From positions 62,001 to 126,000 of the forward strand of contig NZ_VTTM01000014.1 of NCBI RefSeq assembly GCF_008364795.1: DNA of 64,000 nt, in the 5' to 3' direction. Below are positions 55,701 to 63,911 of the stretch, one piece after another. The position numbers and the translations under genes are program-made. Position 1 is the first letter of the stretch. Each line of letters starts with the position of its first letter. The stretch comes from Azospirillum oryzae (GTDB lineage Bacteria > Pseudomonadota > Alphaproteobacteria > Azospirillales > Azospirillaceae). The notes below the pieces were generated by a model. The model made no database searches. It had not been told where the DNA came from and saw only the letters and a list, made by a program, of their open reading frames with translations.

Positions 55701-56795
55701 AACGACGCCCTGCACGCCCACAGGCGCGCGACTGCGCTTGCTCCCGACCTGCCGGAGGTGCTGGTCAACCATGGCCACGGGCTGCTGATGCGAGGAGAGC
55801 GTCGGCCCGCCCGCGACTGGACCGAACGTTGCCTGCGGCTGACGCCGGGCAGGGCCGACGCTCGGATGAACCGCGCCCTGCTGCGCTTGGCCGCGGGCGA
55901 CCTGACCGGCGGCTGGGACGACTACGCCCACCGCTTCGCCACCGGCGATGCTGCACCCCGCCGCTTCACCATCCCGGAATGGCGGGGCGAGCCGCTGGCC
56001 GGCCGCCGCATCCTGGTTTGGGGGGAACAGGGGCTGGGCGACGAGATCATGTTCGGCACGGCGCTGCCCGACCTGCTCCGCCGATCCGGCCGGCTGATCG
56101 TCGAATGCGACCCGCGCCTGACCGGCCTTTTCGCCCGCGCCCTGCCGGGGGCGGAGGTGCGGGCGCCCATGGCGGACCCGCGCGACGCCGACTGCCATGC
56201 GCCCATGGGCAACATCGCCGCACGGCTGCGGCCTGCCCTGCGGCATTTTCCCTCGACCGCTCCGCTCTTCACCGCCGATCCACGGCTGGCGGCGGAATGG
56301 CGCAGCCGGTTGGAGGCCCTCGCCCCCGGCTTGCGGGTCGGCATCTGCTGGCGAAGCAGCCGCATGACGGCCGACCGGGCCGGCACATACAGCCGGATCG
56401 ACCAGTGGGGACCGGTCCTGGCCGTGCCGGGCGTGACCTTCGTCAGCCTGCAATATGACGGGCACGAGGCGGAGCGCGAGGACGCCCTGCATTGCTTCGG
56501 CACGGTGCTGCATCACTGGCCCGATCTGGACCAGCGCCGGGATCTGGAGGGGGTGGCGGCGCTCATATCCGGCCTCGACCTCGTGATCTCCGCCCCCACG
56601 GCGGTGGGAGAACTGGCAGCCGCCCTCGGGATCCCGGTCTGGCGGATCGCGGGGGCCGGCGACTGGTCGGCCCTGGGGACGGCGGTGCGGCCCTGGTTCC
56701 CATCCATGGCGCTGACCGGCCATGCCGGTGACCACGGCGTGACCCTGGGGGCGGTCGCGCAACGCCTGCAGCGTCTCGCCGACGTGCTCCCATGA
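52743..56795 (+). CDS. Tandem TPR-glycosyltransferase fusion protein
   Basis: A 1350-residue frame made of two full TPR-glycosyltransferase units of the type seen just upstream. Unit 1 (1-770): TPR ~10-460, GEQGVGDTIL (504-513), SVGELAGALGTPVW. Unit 2 (800-1350): TPR ~803-1050, GEQGLGDEIM (1094-1103), AVGELAAALGIPVW. They are joined by ~776-802, which reads SPSPLPGGERVSAEGER and is the in-frame translation of a CCCTCTCCCC/GGGGAGAGGG intergenic palindrome at 55106-55128. The GTG start at 52743 overlaps the previous stop. Either a deletion between two genes removed the stop and kept the intergenic element, or the palindrome inserted into a long gene; a sequencing error cannot be ruled out. Confidence 0.83.
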   Translation: MSVSDWFAEALRHHQAGALDAAEPLYRRVLDAEPRHADALHLLGVLNHQRNNNSQAIDLIDRAVELAPDVADYRANQGIVLQRLGRLKDAEAAQRHALECDPTHVGAHFNLGLVLAALDRLAEAAAHYAEAARLSPDLADAHLNLGAALQGTGRAEEALAAHARAADLLPGDPRPWTNRAVSLQQLGRKSEAADALHRAATLGGGIADPTALSALAAALHSAGRMEDAAERYADALRLNPRDAFSLNGLGLCLKALGQLDDAAACFDAATAIQPDHADALDNLGSIRNAQGRHAEAETLHRDAIRHRPDFAGAWNNLGNARHAAGRTSDAWRAWHVAMTLDPTLPETHTNLGNALRGAERFAEAGKSQRRAIRLAPLEAPARNNLGHLRQGRHDHGGAADCYRSALALEPAYGEAWSNLGLARQRLGDGTGAERCYDRALTLRPDLSLSHFNKGLLRLEAGDLDHGWPGYAWRFGSGQVGQGRQPRAQAWRGEDLTGRRLMIWGEQGVGDTILFSALCPELAGRAVSTILEVDRRLVPLFARSFPTLRVRADALDAQGREAMAIPDYDRHVPMGSLPRVLRRRLADFPPRSSWLVPDAGLVERWRERLAALGRDLRIGIGWRSQMMTAERSVAYLPLDAWAPLFALPGVQWVVLQYGEVEEEVRQAEQRFCIQLHRWDDLDRKDDFDGVAALIAGLDLVISPAMSVGELAGALGTPVWRFGTRDWTQLGAGVRPWYPSMRLFQPRPGEPLSATMADMACALKSLRPAAENPTTSRLSTASRYATPSPSPLPGGERVSAEGERLAAQAVALHRQGRLPDAEALHRKAVAASPTHPAAWTNGGLTLLRLGRVEAAIQWQRRAVSLNPTFPEALSNLGVALQAGGFPAEAATLHRRVVRLRPLLAEGWGNLAAALLAARRFAEAETACIRAAVLAPSLAGMLITAGGASKGQGRFAEAVRQCRRALRIAPASAKGWSNLGMALAGLGLWNDALHAHRRATALAPDLPEVLVNHGHGLLMRGERRPARDWTERCLRLTPGRADARMNRALLRLAAGDLTGGWDDYAHRFATGDAAPRRFTIPEWRGEPLAGRRILVWGEQGLGDEIMFGTALPDLLRRSGRLIVECDPRLTGLFARALPGAEVRAPMADPRDADCHAPMGNIAARLRPALRHFPSTAPLFTADPRLAAEWRSRLEALAPGLRVGICWRSSRMTADRAGTYSRIDQWGPVLAVPGVTFVSLQYDGHEAEREDALHCFGTVLHHWPDLDQRRDLEGVAALISGLDLVISAPTAVGELAAALGIPVWRIAGAGDWSALGTAVRPWFPSMALTGHAGDHGVTLGAVAQRLQRLADVLP
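55106..55128. repeat. Palindromic repeat within coding sequence
   Basis: CCCTCTCCCC / GGGGGGGAGAGGG forms a near-perfect palindrome inside the fused TPR gene, at the junction of the two units. It matches the intergenic palindrome at 27813 in its CCCTCTCCC/GGGAGAGGG arms. A second, degenerate GGAGGGGGAGAGG copy follows at 55136-55148. Confidence 0.75.
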
Positions 56796-56987
56796 CCATC
56801 GGAGGAGGGAGGCCCACGCAATTCCGCATTGCGATTCCGGAGCGCCCCCTTTATCGACTATGGCCGCCGGGCACCGCGCAGGGTGGATGACCCGGCGCCC
56901 GCGCCGTCGTAAGCTGCTTCCTGCCGGACGGCGACAGATGGGTTCAGGACAAGGTTTCGGGGTGGGATTCAAGGGAAAGGACGGTCG

Positions 56988-57713
56988 GTGCGGTCTGAGG
57001 ACGCTCTTGCCAACATAGACGTCGCGGTGCTTGCCGGCGGGCTGGGCACACGCATCCGGGGCGTTCTGGGTGACACGCCGAAGGTCCTGGCCCCGATCGC
57101 GGGCCGCGCCTTCCTCGGCCACCTGCTGGATTACCTGTCGACCTACGGATCGCGCCGGGTGGTTTTGTGCCTGGGCCATCTGGCCGACCGGGTGACCGCA
57201 TGGCTCGCCCGCGGCGATTCCGCGGGCACCATCGACGTGGTCTGCCAGATCGAACCGCGCCCGCTCGGCACCGCGGGCGCGCTCGGCTATGTCCGCAAGG
57301 AACTGCGCAGCAGCACCATCCTGGTGGTGAACGGCGACACCTTCCTCGACGCCGATCTGCGCGCCTTCATCGCCTCGCACCGGTTGTCGGGGGCGGAGGC
57401 GTCGGTCCTGTGCGTGACGGTGGAGGACGCCTCCCGGTTCGTGCGGGTGGAGATCGGGCCGGACAGCCGCGTCCGCCGTTTCCTGGACAAGGCGCCGGGG
57501 GCTGGCATCATCAACGCCGGCGTCTACCTGTTCTCGGCCACCTTCCTCGACCGTTTCATCACGGCGGGTGCGGTATCGCTGGAACGCGACGTGCTGGAAA
57601 AGCTGCCGTCTGGCACACTGAACGCCCATGTCGCCAAGGCCCGCTTCCTCGACATCGGCACGCCGGAAAGTCTGGCCACCGCCGCCAGCGTCATCGCCGG
57701 CCGCGAGTCCTGA
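56988..57713 (+). CDS. Sugar-phosphate nucleotidyltransferase (HddC-like)
   Basis: A 241-residue enzyme that couples a sugar-1-phosphate to an NTP. The N-terminus AVLAGGLGTRIRGVLGDTPK is the nucleotide-binding signature with the Lys of the PKVLAPI motif. STILVVNGDTFLDADL (~108-123) supplies metal-binding Asp, NAGVYLFSATF follows, and the end FLDIGTPESLATAAS is characteristic. It resembles HddC-type heptose-1-phosphate or RmlA-like transferases; the sugar is uncertain. The GTG start at 56988 has AAGGGAAAGGA upstream. A 192-base gap separates it from the TPR fusion; PseG follows. Confidence 0.82.
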   Translation: MRSEDALANIDVAVLAGGLGTRIRGVLGDTPKVLAPIAGRAFLGHLLDYLSTYGSRRVVLCLGHLADRVTAWLARGDSAGTIDVVCQIEPRPLGTAGALGYVRKELRSSTILVVNGDTFLDADLRAFIASHRLSGAEASVLCVTVEDASRFVRVEIGPDSRVRRFLDKAPGAGIINAGVYLFSATFLDRFITAGAVSLERDVLEKLPSGTLNAHVAKARFLDIGTPESLATAASVIAGRES

Positions 57714-57885
57714 CGGGGAGGCTGGTCGGGAGCCCCGGCGGCCGCAATTTACCTCCGCCCACGCGACCGTCTGCCACTGGACTCGCGCAAAGTGCCGGGC
57801 CAAGATGCGCACCGACTCGACACCGTGCGCAATGGGTGCTTGCGCCGGGGCCGGGTCGCCACGCCGATTTCTCCGGACCAGTGCC

Positions 57886-58980
57886 ATGGCCGTCATCCTC
57901 ATCCGCGCCGACGCGTCGCCGACCATCGGCACCGGCCATGTCATGCGCTGCCTCGCCGTGGCGGAAGCCTTGCGCGACCAGGGGCACGAGGCGCTGTTCG
58001 CCGCCGTCGAATCCACCCCCGCCATCGACCGCCGGCTGTCGGCGGACGGCTTCCGCCATGTCTCCATTGCCGGGCCGGTGGGGCAGGCGGCGGATCTGGC
58101 CGCCACCCGCTCGCTCCTGCGGCGGGAACACGGCATGGCGGTGATGCTCGACGGCTACCGCTTCGGCGAAGCCTACCGCGTCGGGCTGCAGGCGGCAGGC
58201 GCACGGGTGCTGGCCTGGGACGACCTTGGCGACGGCACGCCGCTGCACGCCGACCTCGTCGTCAATGCCGCACCGCAGGCGGCAGCCCTTCCCTATGACG
58301 CGATGGCGCCCGGCGCCGTCCTGCTGCTCGGCCCCGGCTACGCCCCCTTGCGGCGGGAGGTACGGCTGGCGGCTCAGGAACCGCGGCGGGCCATCGCCGA
58401 CCGGCCGGTGCTGCTGGTGACCTTCGGCGGCTCCGACCCGCTCGGCCTCACCGGGCCGGTTCTGCAGGCGCTGGCGAAGGAGCGGCCGGACGGCTGCCGG
58501 ATCGTCGCCGTGGTCGGCGGCAGCAATCCGCGAGCAAAGGAGGTGGCGGCCGAGGTGGCGGCGCTCGCCGCCGATGGCGTTTCCGTGGAGATCGATTGCC
58601 CCCGCATGGGCGCGCTGATGGCCGACTGCGGTCTGGCAGTGTCAGCTGGCGGCGGCACCATGGGGGAACTTGCCGCGCTGGCGGTGCCGACCCTGCTGGT
58701 GGTAACCGCCGACAATCAGGCGATGGCGAGCGGCGACGCCGCCGAACTCGGCTGGTGCACGGCCGTGGACGCCCGCGGCTGCGACCCCGCCAAGGCGGCG
58801 GCGGTCATCGCCGGGCGGGCGCTCGCCCTGTGGGCCGACGCCGGGCAACGGCAGCGGATGCAGGATGCCGCCACGGCTTTGCCGCTGGACGGCGATGGGG
58901 CGGTGCGCATCGCCAGCGCCCTCACCGGCCCGGCGCTCAAGCCCGGCAGCGCCGCCCGGCGGCGGACGGCGCTGGCCTGA
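57886..58980 (+). CDS. pseG: PseG-like UDP-sugar hydrolase (pseudaminic acid pathway)
   Basis: A 364-residue GT-B fold protein. PseG removes UDP from UDP-2,4-diacetamido-trideoxy-altrose in pseudaminic acid synthesis. Supporting motifs are IRADASPTIGTGHVMRC (~5-21), where the GHVMRC loop is the PseG/Neu-related hallmark, LVTFGGSDPLGLT, and SAGGGTMGELAALAVPTLLV (MurG-like). Other pseudaminic acid genes (pseB, C, H, I, F) are not in this window, so it may instead serve a related nonulosonic acid. The start at 57886 fits the domain; an in-frame extension to 57628 overlaps the previous gene and is unsupported. Confidence 0.84.
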   Translation: MAVILIRADASPTIGTGHVMRCLAVAEALRDQGHEALFAAVESTPAIDRRLSADGFRHVSIAGPVGQAADLAATRSLLRREHGMAVMLDGYRFGEAYRVGLQAAGARVLAWDDLGDGTPLHADLVVNAAPQAAALPYDAMAPGAVLLLGPGYAPLRREVRLAAQEPRRAIADRPVLLVTFGGSDPLGLTGPVLQALAKERPDGCRIVAVVGGSNPRAKEVAAEVAALAADGVSVEIDCPRMGALMADCGLAVSAGGGTMGELAALAVPTLLVVTADNQAMASGDAAELGWCTAVDARGCDPAKAAAVIAGRALALWADAGQRQRMQDAATALPLDGDGAVRIASALTGPALKPGSAARRRTALA

Positions 58981-58993
58981 AGGCCCTCTCCGG

Positions 58994-59503
58994 TCAGCTG
59001 ACCACGCGCCACGTGCCGTCCGGCTGCTGGCAGGCAGTGCCGAAACCCTGCTGGGTACGGCCCTGGACCACGATGGTGGTCTGGTATTCGCGGCACAGCT
59101 GGCCCTGCGGCCCGGTGCCTTCGCGCACGGGCGTGTAGCTACCGTAATTGCCGGTGTCCGGATTGTTCCAGCGCACGGTGCTGCCGGTCGGCGCGCTGTA
59201 GGCATTAACCGCCGCCTGCTGGGCATAATTCTGGTCGGCACGGTCGAGCGAGGCGCCGGCCGCATTGCCCAGTGCCGCACCCAGCAGCGTGCCGACGCCC
59301 ACCGCCACCAGCTTGCCGCTGCCGCCGCCGAAGCGCGAACCGGCCAAACCACCGACCACGCCGCCCAGAACGGTGCCGGCCGTCTGCTTGTTGGCGCTGA
59401 TGCCGCCATAGGAATCGCCGTAGCCGGGCTGGGCGCAGCCGGCAAGCGGGGCCGCGAGCAGGCTGGCGGACAGCGCGGCGGCGAGGAAGGGGCTGGCTTT
59501 CAT
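58994..59503 (-). CDS. Glycine-zipper outer-membrane lipoprotein (17 kDa antigen-like)
   Basis: A 169-residue protein with a lipoprotein signal (lipobox LAGC, C23). Residues ~38-85 form a Gly-zipper double segment (GTVLGGVVGGLAGSRFGGG then VGVGTLLGAALGNAAGA), as in rickettsial 17 kDa surface antigen and SlyB-type proteins. The C-terminal part (ENxxT-like, ending CREYQTTIVVQGRTQQGFG and TACQQPDGTWRVV) with three further Cys is typical. The start at 59503 has GAGAG 6-10 bases upstream. Function probably envelope stability. It converges on pseG. Confidence 0.87.
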   Translation of the reverse strand: MKASPFLAAALSASLLAAPLAGCAQPGYGDSYGGISANKQTAGTVLGGVVGGLAGSRFGGGSGKLVAVGVGTLLGAALGNAAGASLDRADQNYAQQAAVNAYSAPTGSTVRWNNPDTGNYGSYTPVREGTGPQGQLCREYQTTIVVQGRTQQGFGTACQQPDGTWRVVS

Positions 59504-59683
59504 GGTGGCTCTCGTCCAGTTGGATCCTGTTGGGGTCGGCACGAAACGGTTCGTTCCTGACGCCATCAACATGGCTGCCCCGCATCTTATTCCCGGTGCG
59601 TGACGCGGTGCCTCGCTTGCCCCTATGATCGGGCCAAAGGTTCCACAAAGGAATCGACGACAAACCCTTGGGAGGGAACGAAC

Positions 59684-61300
59684 ATGCTGCCCAACGCGGA
59701 CAGCTATGAAGGGGTGTCCCGCGCCTTTGCCTGGCGCGTGCCCGACCGCTACAACATCGGTGCCGACGTCTGCGACCGCTGGGCGGAAGCGGATCCCGGC
59801 CGCATCGCCCTGATCCACAAGCGGCGCGACGGCGGGATCGAAGAATACCGCTTCGCCGACATCCGCGCCTTGTCCAACCGTTTCGCCAATGCGCTGGCGG
59901 CGCAAGGCGTGGCCCGCGGCGACCGGGTCGGCATCCTGTTGCCACAGGCGCCGGAAACCGCGATCAGCCATGTCGCGGTCTACAAGCTGGGCGGCATCGC
60001 GGTGCCTCTGTTCTCGCTGTTCGGGGTGGAGGCGCTGGAATACCGGCTGGCCAACTGCGGCGCCCGTGCCGTGGTCACCGACGCCGCCGGGGCCGCCAAG
60101 ATCGCCCAGATCCGCGACCGGCTGCCGGAATTGCGCGCCGTCTTCCGCGTCGACGGGTCCGGCCCCGGCTGCCTGGACTGGCATGGGCTGTGCGACGCGG
60201 CGTCCGACAGCTTCACCCCGGCCGACACCGGGCCGGACGATCCGGCGCTGATCATCTACACCTCCGGCACCACCGGCCAGCCCAAGGGCGCGCTGCATGC
60301 GCACCGGGTGCTGCTGGGCCACCTGCCGGGCGTGGAAATGTCGCACGACCAGTTCCCGCAGCCGGGCGACCGCATCTGGACGCCGGCCGACTGGGCATGG
60401 ATCGGCGGCTTGCTCGACGTGCTGCTGCCGGCCTGGCACCATGGGGTCACGGTGGTCTCCCATCGGTTCGAGAAGTTCGACGCCGAAGCCGCCTTCGCTT
60501 TGCTGGCCGAATTCCAGGTGCGCAACGCCTTCCTGCCGCCGACGGCGCTGAAGATGATGCGGGCGGTGAAGAACCCGCGGGCGCGCCACCGCATCGACAT
60601 GCGATCCGTTGCCAGCGGTGGCGAGACGCTGGGCGCCGGGCTGCTCGACTGGGGGCGTGAGACCTTCGGCGTGACGATCAACGAGTTCTACGGCCAGACC
60701 GAATGCAACATGATCGTCTCCTCGGCCGCGACGCTGATGACGCCGAAGCCCGGCATCATGGGACGTCCGGTCCCCGGCCACGACGTGGCGGTGATCGACG
60801 GGCAGGGCAACAGGCTGCCGCCGGGGCAACTCGGCCTGATCGCCGTGCATCGGCCGGACCCGGTGATGTTCCTCGGCTATTGGAACAATCCCGACGCCAC
60901 CGCCGCGAAGTTCATCGGCGACTGGCTGGTCACCGGCGACCAGGGGGAGTTGGATGAGGACGGTTACATCCGCTTCGTCGGGCGGGACGACGACGTCATC
61001 ACCTCGGCCGGTTACCGCATCGGCCCCGGCGAGATCGAGGATTGCCTGATCGGCCATCCCGCCGTCCGCATGGCGGCGGTGGTCGGCGTGCCCGACCCGT
61101 TGCGCACGGAGATCGTCAAGGCCTTCGTCGTGCTGCAGGAGGGGGTGACGCCGGACGATGCACTGGTCGCATCGATCCAGGAGCATGTCAAGACGCGGCT
61201 GGCTGCCCACGAATATCCGCGATCGATCGAATTTCTTGAAAGCCTGCCCATGACCACAACCGGCAAGATCATTCGCCGGGAGTTGAGGAACCGCTTGTAA
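59684..61300 (+). CDS. AMP-forming acyl-CoA synthetase (acetoacetyl/medium-chain type)
   Basis: A 538-residue ANL ligase. P-loop YTSGTTGQPKG, adenine-binding NEFYGQTECNMIVSS, hinge VGRDDDVITSAGYRIGPGEIE and the C-terminal catalytic lysine in MTTTGKIIRRELR are all present. The TPADWAWIGGLLD motif is typical of the acetyl/propionyl- or medium-chain acyl-CoA synthetase subgroup. The leader TGGGAGGGAACGAA is shared with the binding protein gene at 26626. The next gene begins 4 bases later. Confidence 0.93.
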   Translation: MLPNADSYEGVSRAFAWRVPDRYNIGADVCDRWAEADPGRIALIHKRRDGGIEEYRFADIRALSNRFANALAAQGVARGDRVGILLPQAPETAISHVAVYKLGGIAVPLFSLFGVEALEYRLANCGARAVVTDAAGAAKIAQIRDRLPELRAVFRVDGSGPGCLDWHGLCDAASDSFTPADTGPDDPALIIYTSGTTGQPKGALHAHRVLLGHLPGVEMSHDQFPQPGDRIWTPADWAWIGGLLDVLLPAWHHGVTVVSHRFEKFDAEAAFALLAEFQVRNAFLPPTALKMMRAVKNPRARHRIDMRSVASGGETLGAGLLDWGRETFGVTINEFYGQTECNMIVSSAATLMTPKPGIMGRPVPGHDVAVIDGQGNRLPPGQLGLIAVHRPDPVMFLGYWNNPDATAAKFIGDWLVTGDQGELDEDGYIRFVGRDDDVITSAGYRIGPGEIEDCLIGHPAVRMAAVVGVPDPLRTEIVKAFVVLQEGVTPDDALVASIQEHVKTRLAAHEYPRSIEFLESLPMTTTGKIIRRELRNRL

Positions 61301-61304
61301 CATC

Positions 61305-62042
61305 ATGATAGAGTTAATTTTATTGGCCGCGGCCTTTCTGGCCGGTGCGATGAATGCCGTTGCCGGCGGGGGAAGTTTCCTGACCCTGCCGGCCCTGATC
61401 TACGCCGGGGTGCCGCCGGTCGCGGCCAACGCCACCGGCACGGTCGCCCTGCTGCCCGGCTATGCCAGCGGCGTCTATGGCTATCGCCAGGACCTGACAC
61501 CGGTCGGCACGCTCAGCCTGCCGCTGCTGTCGGCGGTCAGTCTGGTCGGCGGGCTGGTCGGGGCCGGGCTGTTGCTGGTCACGCCGGATTCTGTGTTCCG
61601 CGGCATCGTGCCCTGGCTCCTGCTGCTGGCCACGGGGCTGTTCGCCTTCGGCAATATGCTGGCGCAACAGCTGCGCAGCCTGGGACTGCACGGCAACGGG
61701 GCGATGCTGGGCACGCTGTTCGCCGTCTCGGTCTATGGCGGCTATTTCAACGGCGGGCTCGGCATCCTCCTGCTGGCGCAGCTGAGCCTGTTCGGCATGA
61801 CCGACCTCAACGCCATGAACGGGCTGAAGAACCTGTTCTCCGCCGTGCTGACTGCCATCGCCGTGGTGGCCTACGCCGCGGGCGGAGCGGTGGAATGGCC
61901 GAAGGCGCTGCTGATGGTGGTGGCCGCGGTCGCCGGCGGCTATGTCGGCGCCCGTCTGGGGCGGAAGATCCCCAAGCCGATCCTGCGCACCGGCATCATC
62001 GCCGTCGGTCTGGTGATGAGTGCGGTGTTCTTCCTGAAATGA
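61305..62042 (+). CDS. TSUP family membrane transporter (TauE/SafE)
   Basis: A 245-residue membrane protein with about seven to eight TM helices. The N-terminal AGAMNAVAGGGSFLTLPALI (~13-32) and the second-half GGYFNGGLGILLLAQLSLFG are the two TSUP signature repeats. Members export or import sulfonates and other organic anions. The start has only a distant GAGG and a poor ribosome-binding site; close spacing to the upstream ligase suggests coupling. Confidence 0.9.
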   Translation: MIELILLAAAFLAGAMNAVAGGGSFLTLPALIYAGVPPVAANATGTVALLPGYASGVYGYRQDLTPVGTLSLPLLSAVSLVGGLVGAGLLLVTPDSVFRGIVPWLLLLATGLFAFGNMLAQQLRSLGLHGNGAMLGTLFAVSVYGGYFNGGLGILLLAQLSLFGMTDLNAMNGLKNLFSAVLTAIAVVAYAAGGAVEWPKALLMVVAAVAGGYVGARLGRKIPKPILRTGIIAVGLVMSAVFFLK

Positions 62043-62084
62043 TCGCGCTATAGAGGGCGCTCCCCGCCTTTTGGACCTGCCGCC

Positions 62085-62789
62085 ATGCTGACCGTATCCG
62101 ATCTCGACCTGTACTATGGCGACGCCCAGGCGCTCGACGGCGTCACGCTGCAGGTGGCGGCGGGGCAGACCACCGCCATCGTCGGCGCCAACGGGGCAGG
62201 CAAGACATCGCTGATCCGCGCCATCTCCGGCATCCTGAAGCCGGCACGCGGCAGCATCCGCTTCAAGGACCGCGAGATCGCCGGGTTGCCCAGCCATGTC
62301 GTCTGCGACCTCGGCATCGGGCAGGTGGCGGAGGGGCGCCAGATTTTCCCAACGCTGAGCGTGCGGGAGAATCTGGAGATGGGCGCCGTCATCCCACGCG
62401 CCCGGTCCAGCGCGCGCCAGACCTACGACCGGGTGCTGGACCTGTTCCCCCGGCTGCGCGAAAGGCTGGATCAGGCGGCCGGCACCCTGTCCGGCGGCGA
62501 GCAGCAGATGCTGGCGATCGGCCGCTGCCTGATGGGCAAGCCGGACCTCATCATGTTCGACGAGCCGTCGCTCGGCCTGTCGCCGGCCCTGGTGCAGGAG
62601 TTGTTCCGCATCATCCGGTCATTGGCGGCCGAGGGCATGACGATCATCCTGGTCGAACAGAATGTCGCCGCCTCTCTGCGCATCGCCCAGGCGGCTTACG
62701 TGCTGGAGAACGGCCGGGTGGTGCTGTCGGGTACGGGGGAGGCGCTGCTGGCCGACCCGGCGGTGAAGCAGGCCTATCTGGGGCTGTGA
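62085..62789 (+). CDS. LivF-type ABC ATPase (orphan)
   Basis: A 234-residue ATPase with Walker A GANGAGKTS, signature LSGGEQQMLAIGRCLM, Walker B LIMFDEPSLGLSP and LVEQNVAASLRIAQ, all of the LivF type. No LivH, LivM, LivG or binding protein accompanies it here, so it may complete a transporter encoded elsewhere or act with the nearby TSUP/NitT genes only by proximity. Confidence 0.92.
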   Translation: MLTVSDLDLYYGDAQALDGVTLQVAAGQTTAIVGANGAGKTSLIRAISGILKPARGSIRFKDREIAGLPSHVVCDLGIGQVAEGRQIFPTLSVRENLEMGAVIPRARSSARQTYDRVLDLFPRLRERLDQAAGTLSGGEQQMLAIGRCLMGKPDLIMFDEPSLGLSPALVQELFRIIRSLAAEGMTIILVEQNVAASLRIAQAAYVLENGRVVLSGTGEALLADPAVKQAYLGL

Positions 62790-62912
62790 GTCCGACACGG
62801 CTCCACCGGCGATACCCCCCTTATCCTCCTATCGTTGAATATACGAACCATCTACAGTCCCCATAAGCTGGCAGTCCAAGAATGATCGGCCAGAAATAAT
62901 TGGGCGGGGACC

Positions 62913-63908
62913 ATGGCGGCAGGCTGCACCAGACGGACGACATTGCTGGCGGCCGGCGCACTGCTGGCGTCGGCGACGCTCCGGCACGCTGCAGCCGCCG
63001 ACCGGCCGGTCGTCCGTGCCGGGATTCTGAAGTTCGGCACGGTCAGCTGGGAACTCGACACCGTCCGCGCCAACGGGTTCGACAGGCAGGCCGGGATCGA
63101 GCTGCAACTGGTGGAACTGGCCGGCAACCCCGCCACCCAGGTGGCGCTCCAGGCCGGCGGGGTCGATATCATCGTCTCCGACTGGCTGTGGGTGTCGCGG
63201 ATGCGCAGCAAGGGGGAGGCGCTGTCCTTCATCCCCTACTCGACCGCCGTCGGCGCGCTGGTGGTTCCGGCCCAATCCGCCATCGCCGGGATCGGCGACC
63301 TGCGGGGCAAGCGCATCGGGGTCGCCGGCAGTCCGCTCGACAAGAGCTGGCTGCTGCTGAGGGCCTTGGCGGCCGACCGGCATGGGCTGTCGCTCGACCG
63401 CGACGCGCAGCCCTTCTTCGCCGCGCCGCCCTTGCTGAACAGCAAGATCGCCGACGGCGACCTGGACGCCGTGCTGACCTTCTGGCCCTTCGCCGCCCGG
63501 CTGGAGGCGAAGGGCATGCGCGTGACCATGACCGTTACCGACATGCTGGAGGCGCTGGGCCAGCCGGCGACGGTGCCGTCCATCGGCTATGTCTTCCGCG
63601 AGGATTGGGCGCGCGCCAACCCGGCGGCCCTCGCCGGCTTCCAGGCTGCGACCAGCAAGGCGAAGACCCTGCTGGCGGAGTCCGACGCCGCCTGGGAGCG
63701 GCTTGCCCCGCTGATGCAGGCGGAGGACGACGCCACTTTCCGCACCTTGCGCGACCGCTATCGCGACGGCATTCCGCGCCGCTGGACGGAGGAGGAGCGG
63801 GCGGGGGCCGCAAAGCTCTACGCGCTGCTGGCGCGGCTGGGCGGGCGGGAACTGGTCGGCGACGCGCCCACCATCGCCCCCGGCACCTTCTGGACCGGCG
63901 GGGCCTGA
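62913..63908 (+). CDS. NitT/TauT-type ABC substrate-binding protein
   Basis: A 331-residue periplasmic protein of the NMT1/THI5-like family. A Tat-like or Sec signal (CTRRTTLLAAGALLASATLR, ~5-24) ends near AAAADR. The mature part shows FGTVSWELDTVRANGFDRQA and ALQAGGVDIIVSDWLWVSR, typical of the group that binds sulfonates, aromatic or pyrimidine-like ligands. GGCGGGGACC precedes the ATG. It is the first gene of an ABC transporter running off the right edge. Confidence 0.88.
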   Translation: MAAGCTRRTTLLAAGALLASATLRHAAAADRPVVRAGILKFGTVSWELDTVRANGFDRQAGIELQLVELAGNPATQVALQAGGVDIIVSDWLWVSRMRSKGEALSFIPYSTAVGALVVPAQSAIAGIGDLRGKRIGVAGSPLDKSWLLLRALAADRHGLSLDRDAQPFFAAPPLLNSKIADGDLDAVLTFWPFAARLEAKGMRVTMTVTDMLEALGQPATVPSIGYVFREDWARANPAALAGFQAATSKAKTLLAESDAAWERLAPLMQAEDDATFRTLRDRYRDGIPRRWTEEERAGAAKLYALLARLGGRELVGDAPTIAPGTFWTGGA

Positions 63909-63911
63909 GCG

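Noticed and set aside
56796..56987. Additional small gene between the TPR fusion and nucleotidyltransferase genes
   Set aside because: No frame with a start, ribosome-binding site and reasonable composition; looks like a plain spacer.
55329..58136. A 935-codon minus-strand frame over the TPR, nucleotidyltransferase and pseG genes
   Set aside because: All three plus-strand genes have motifs; this frame has none.
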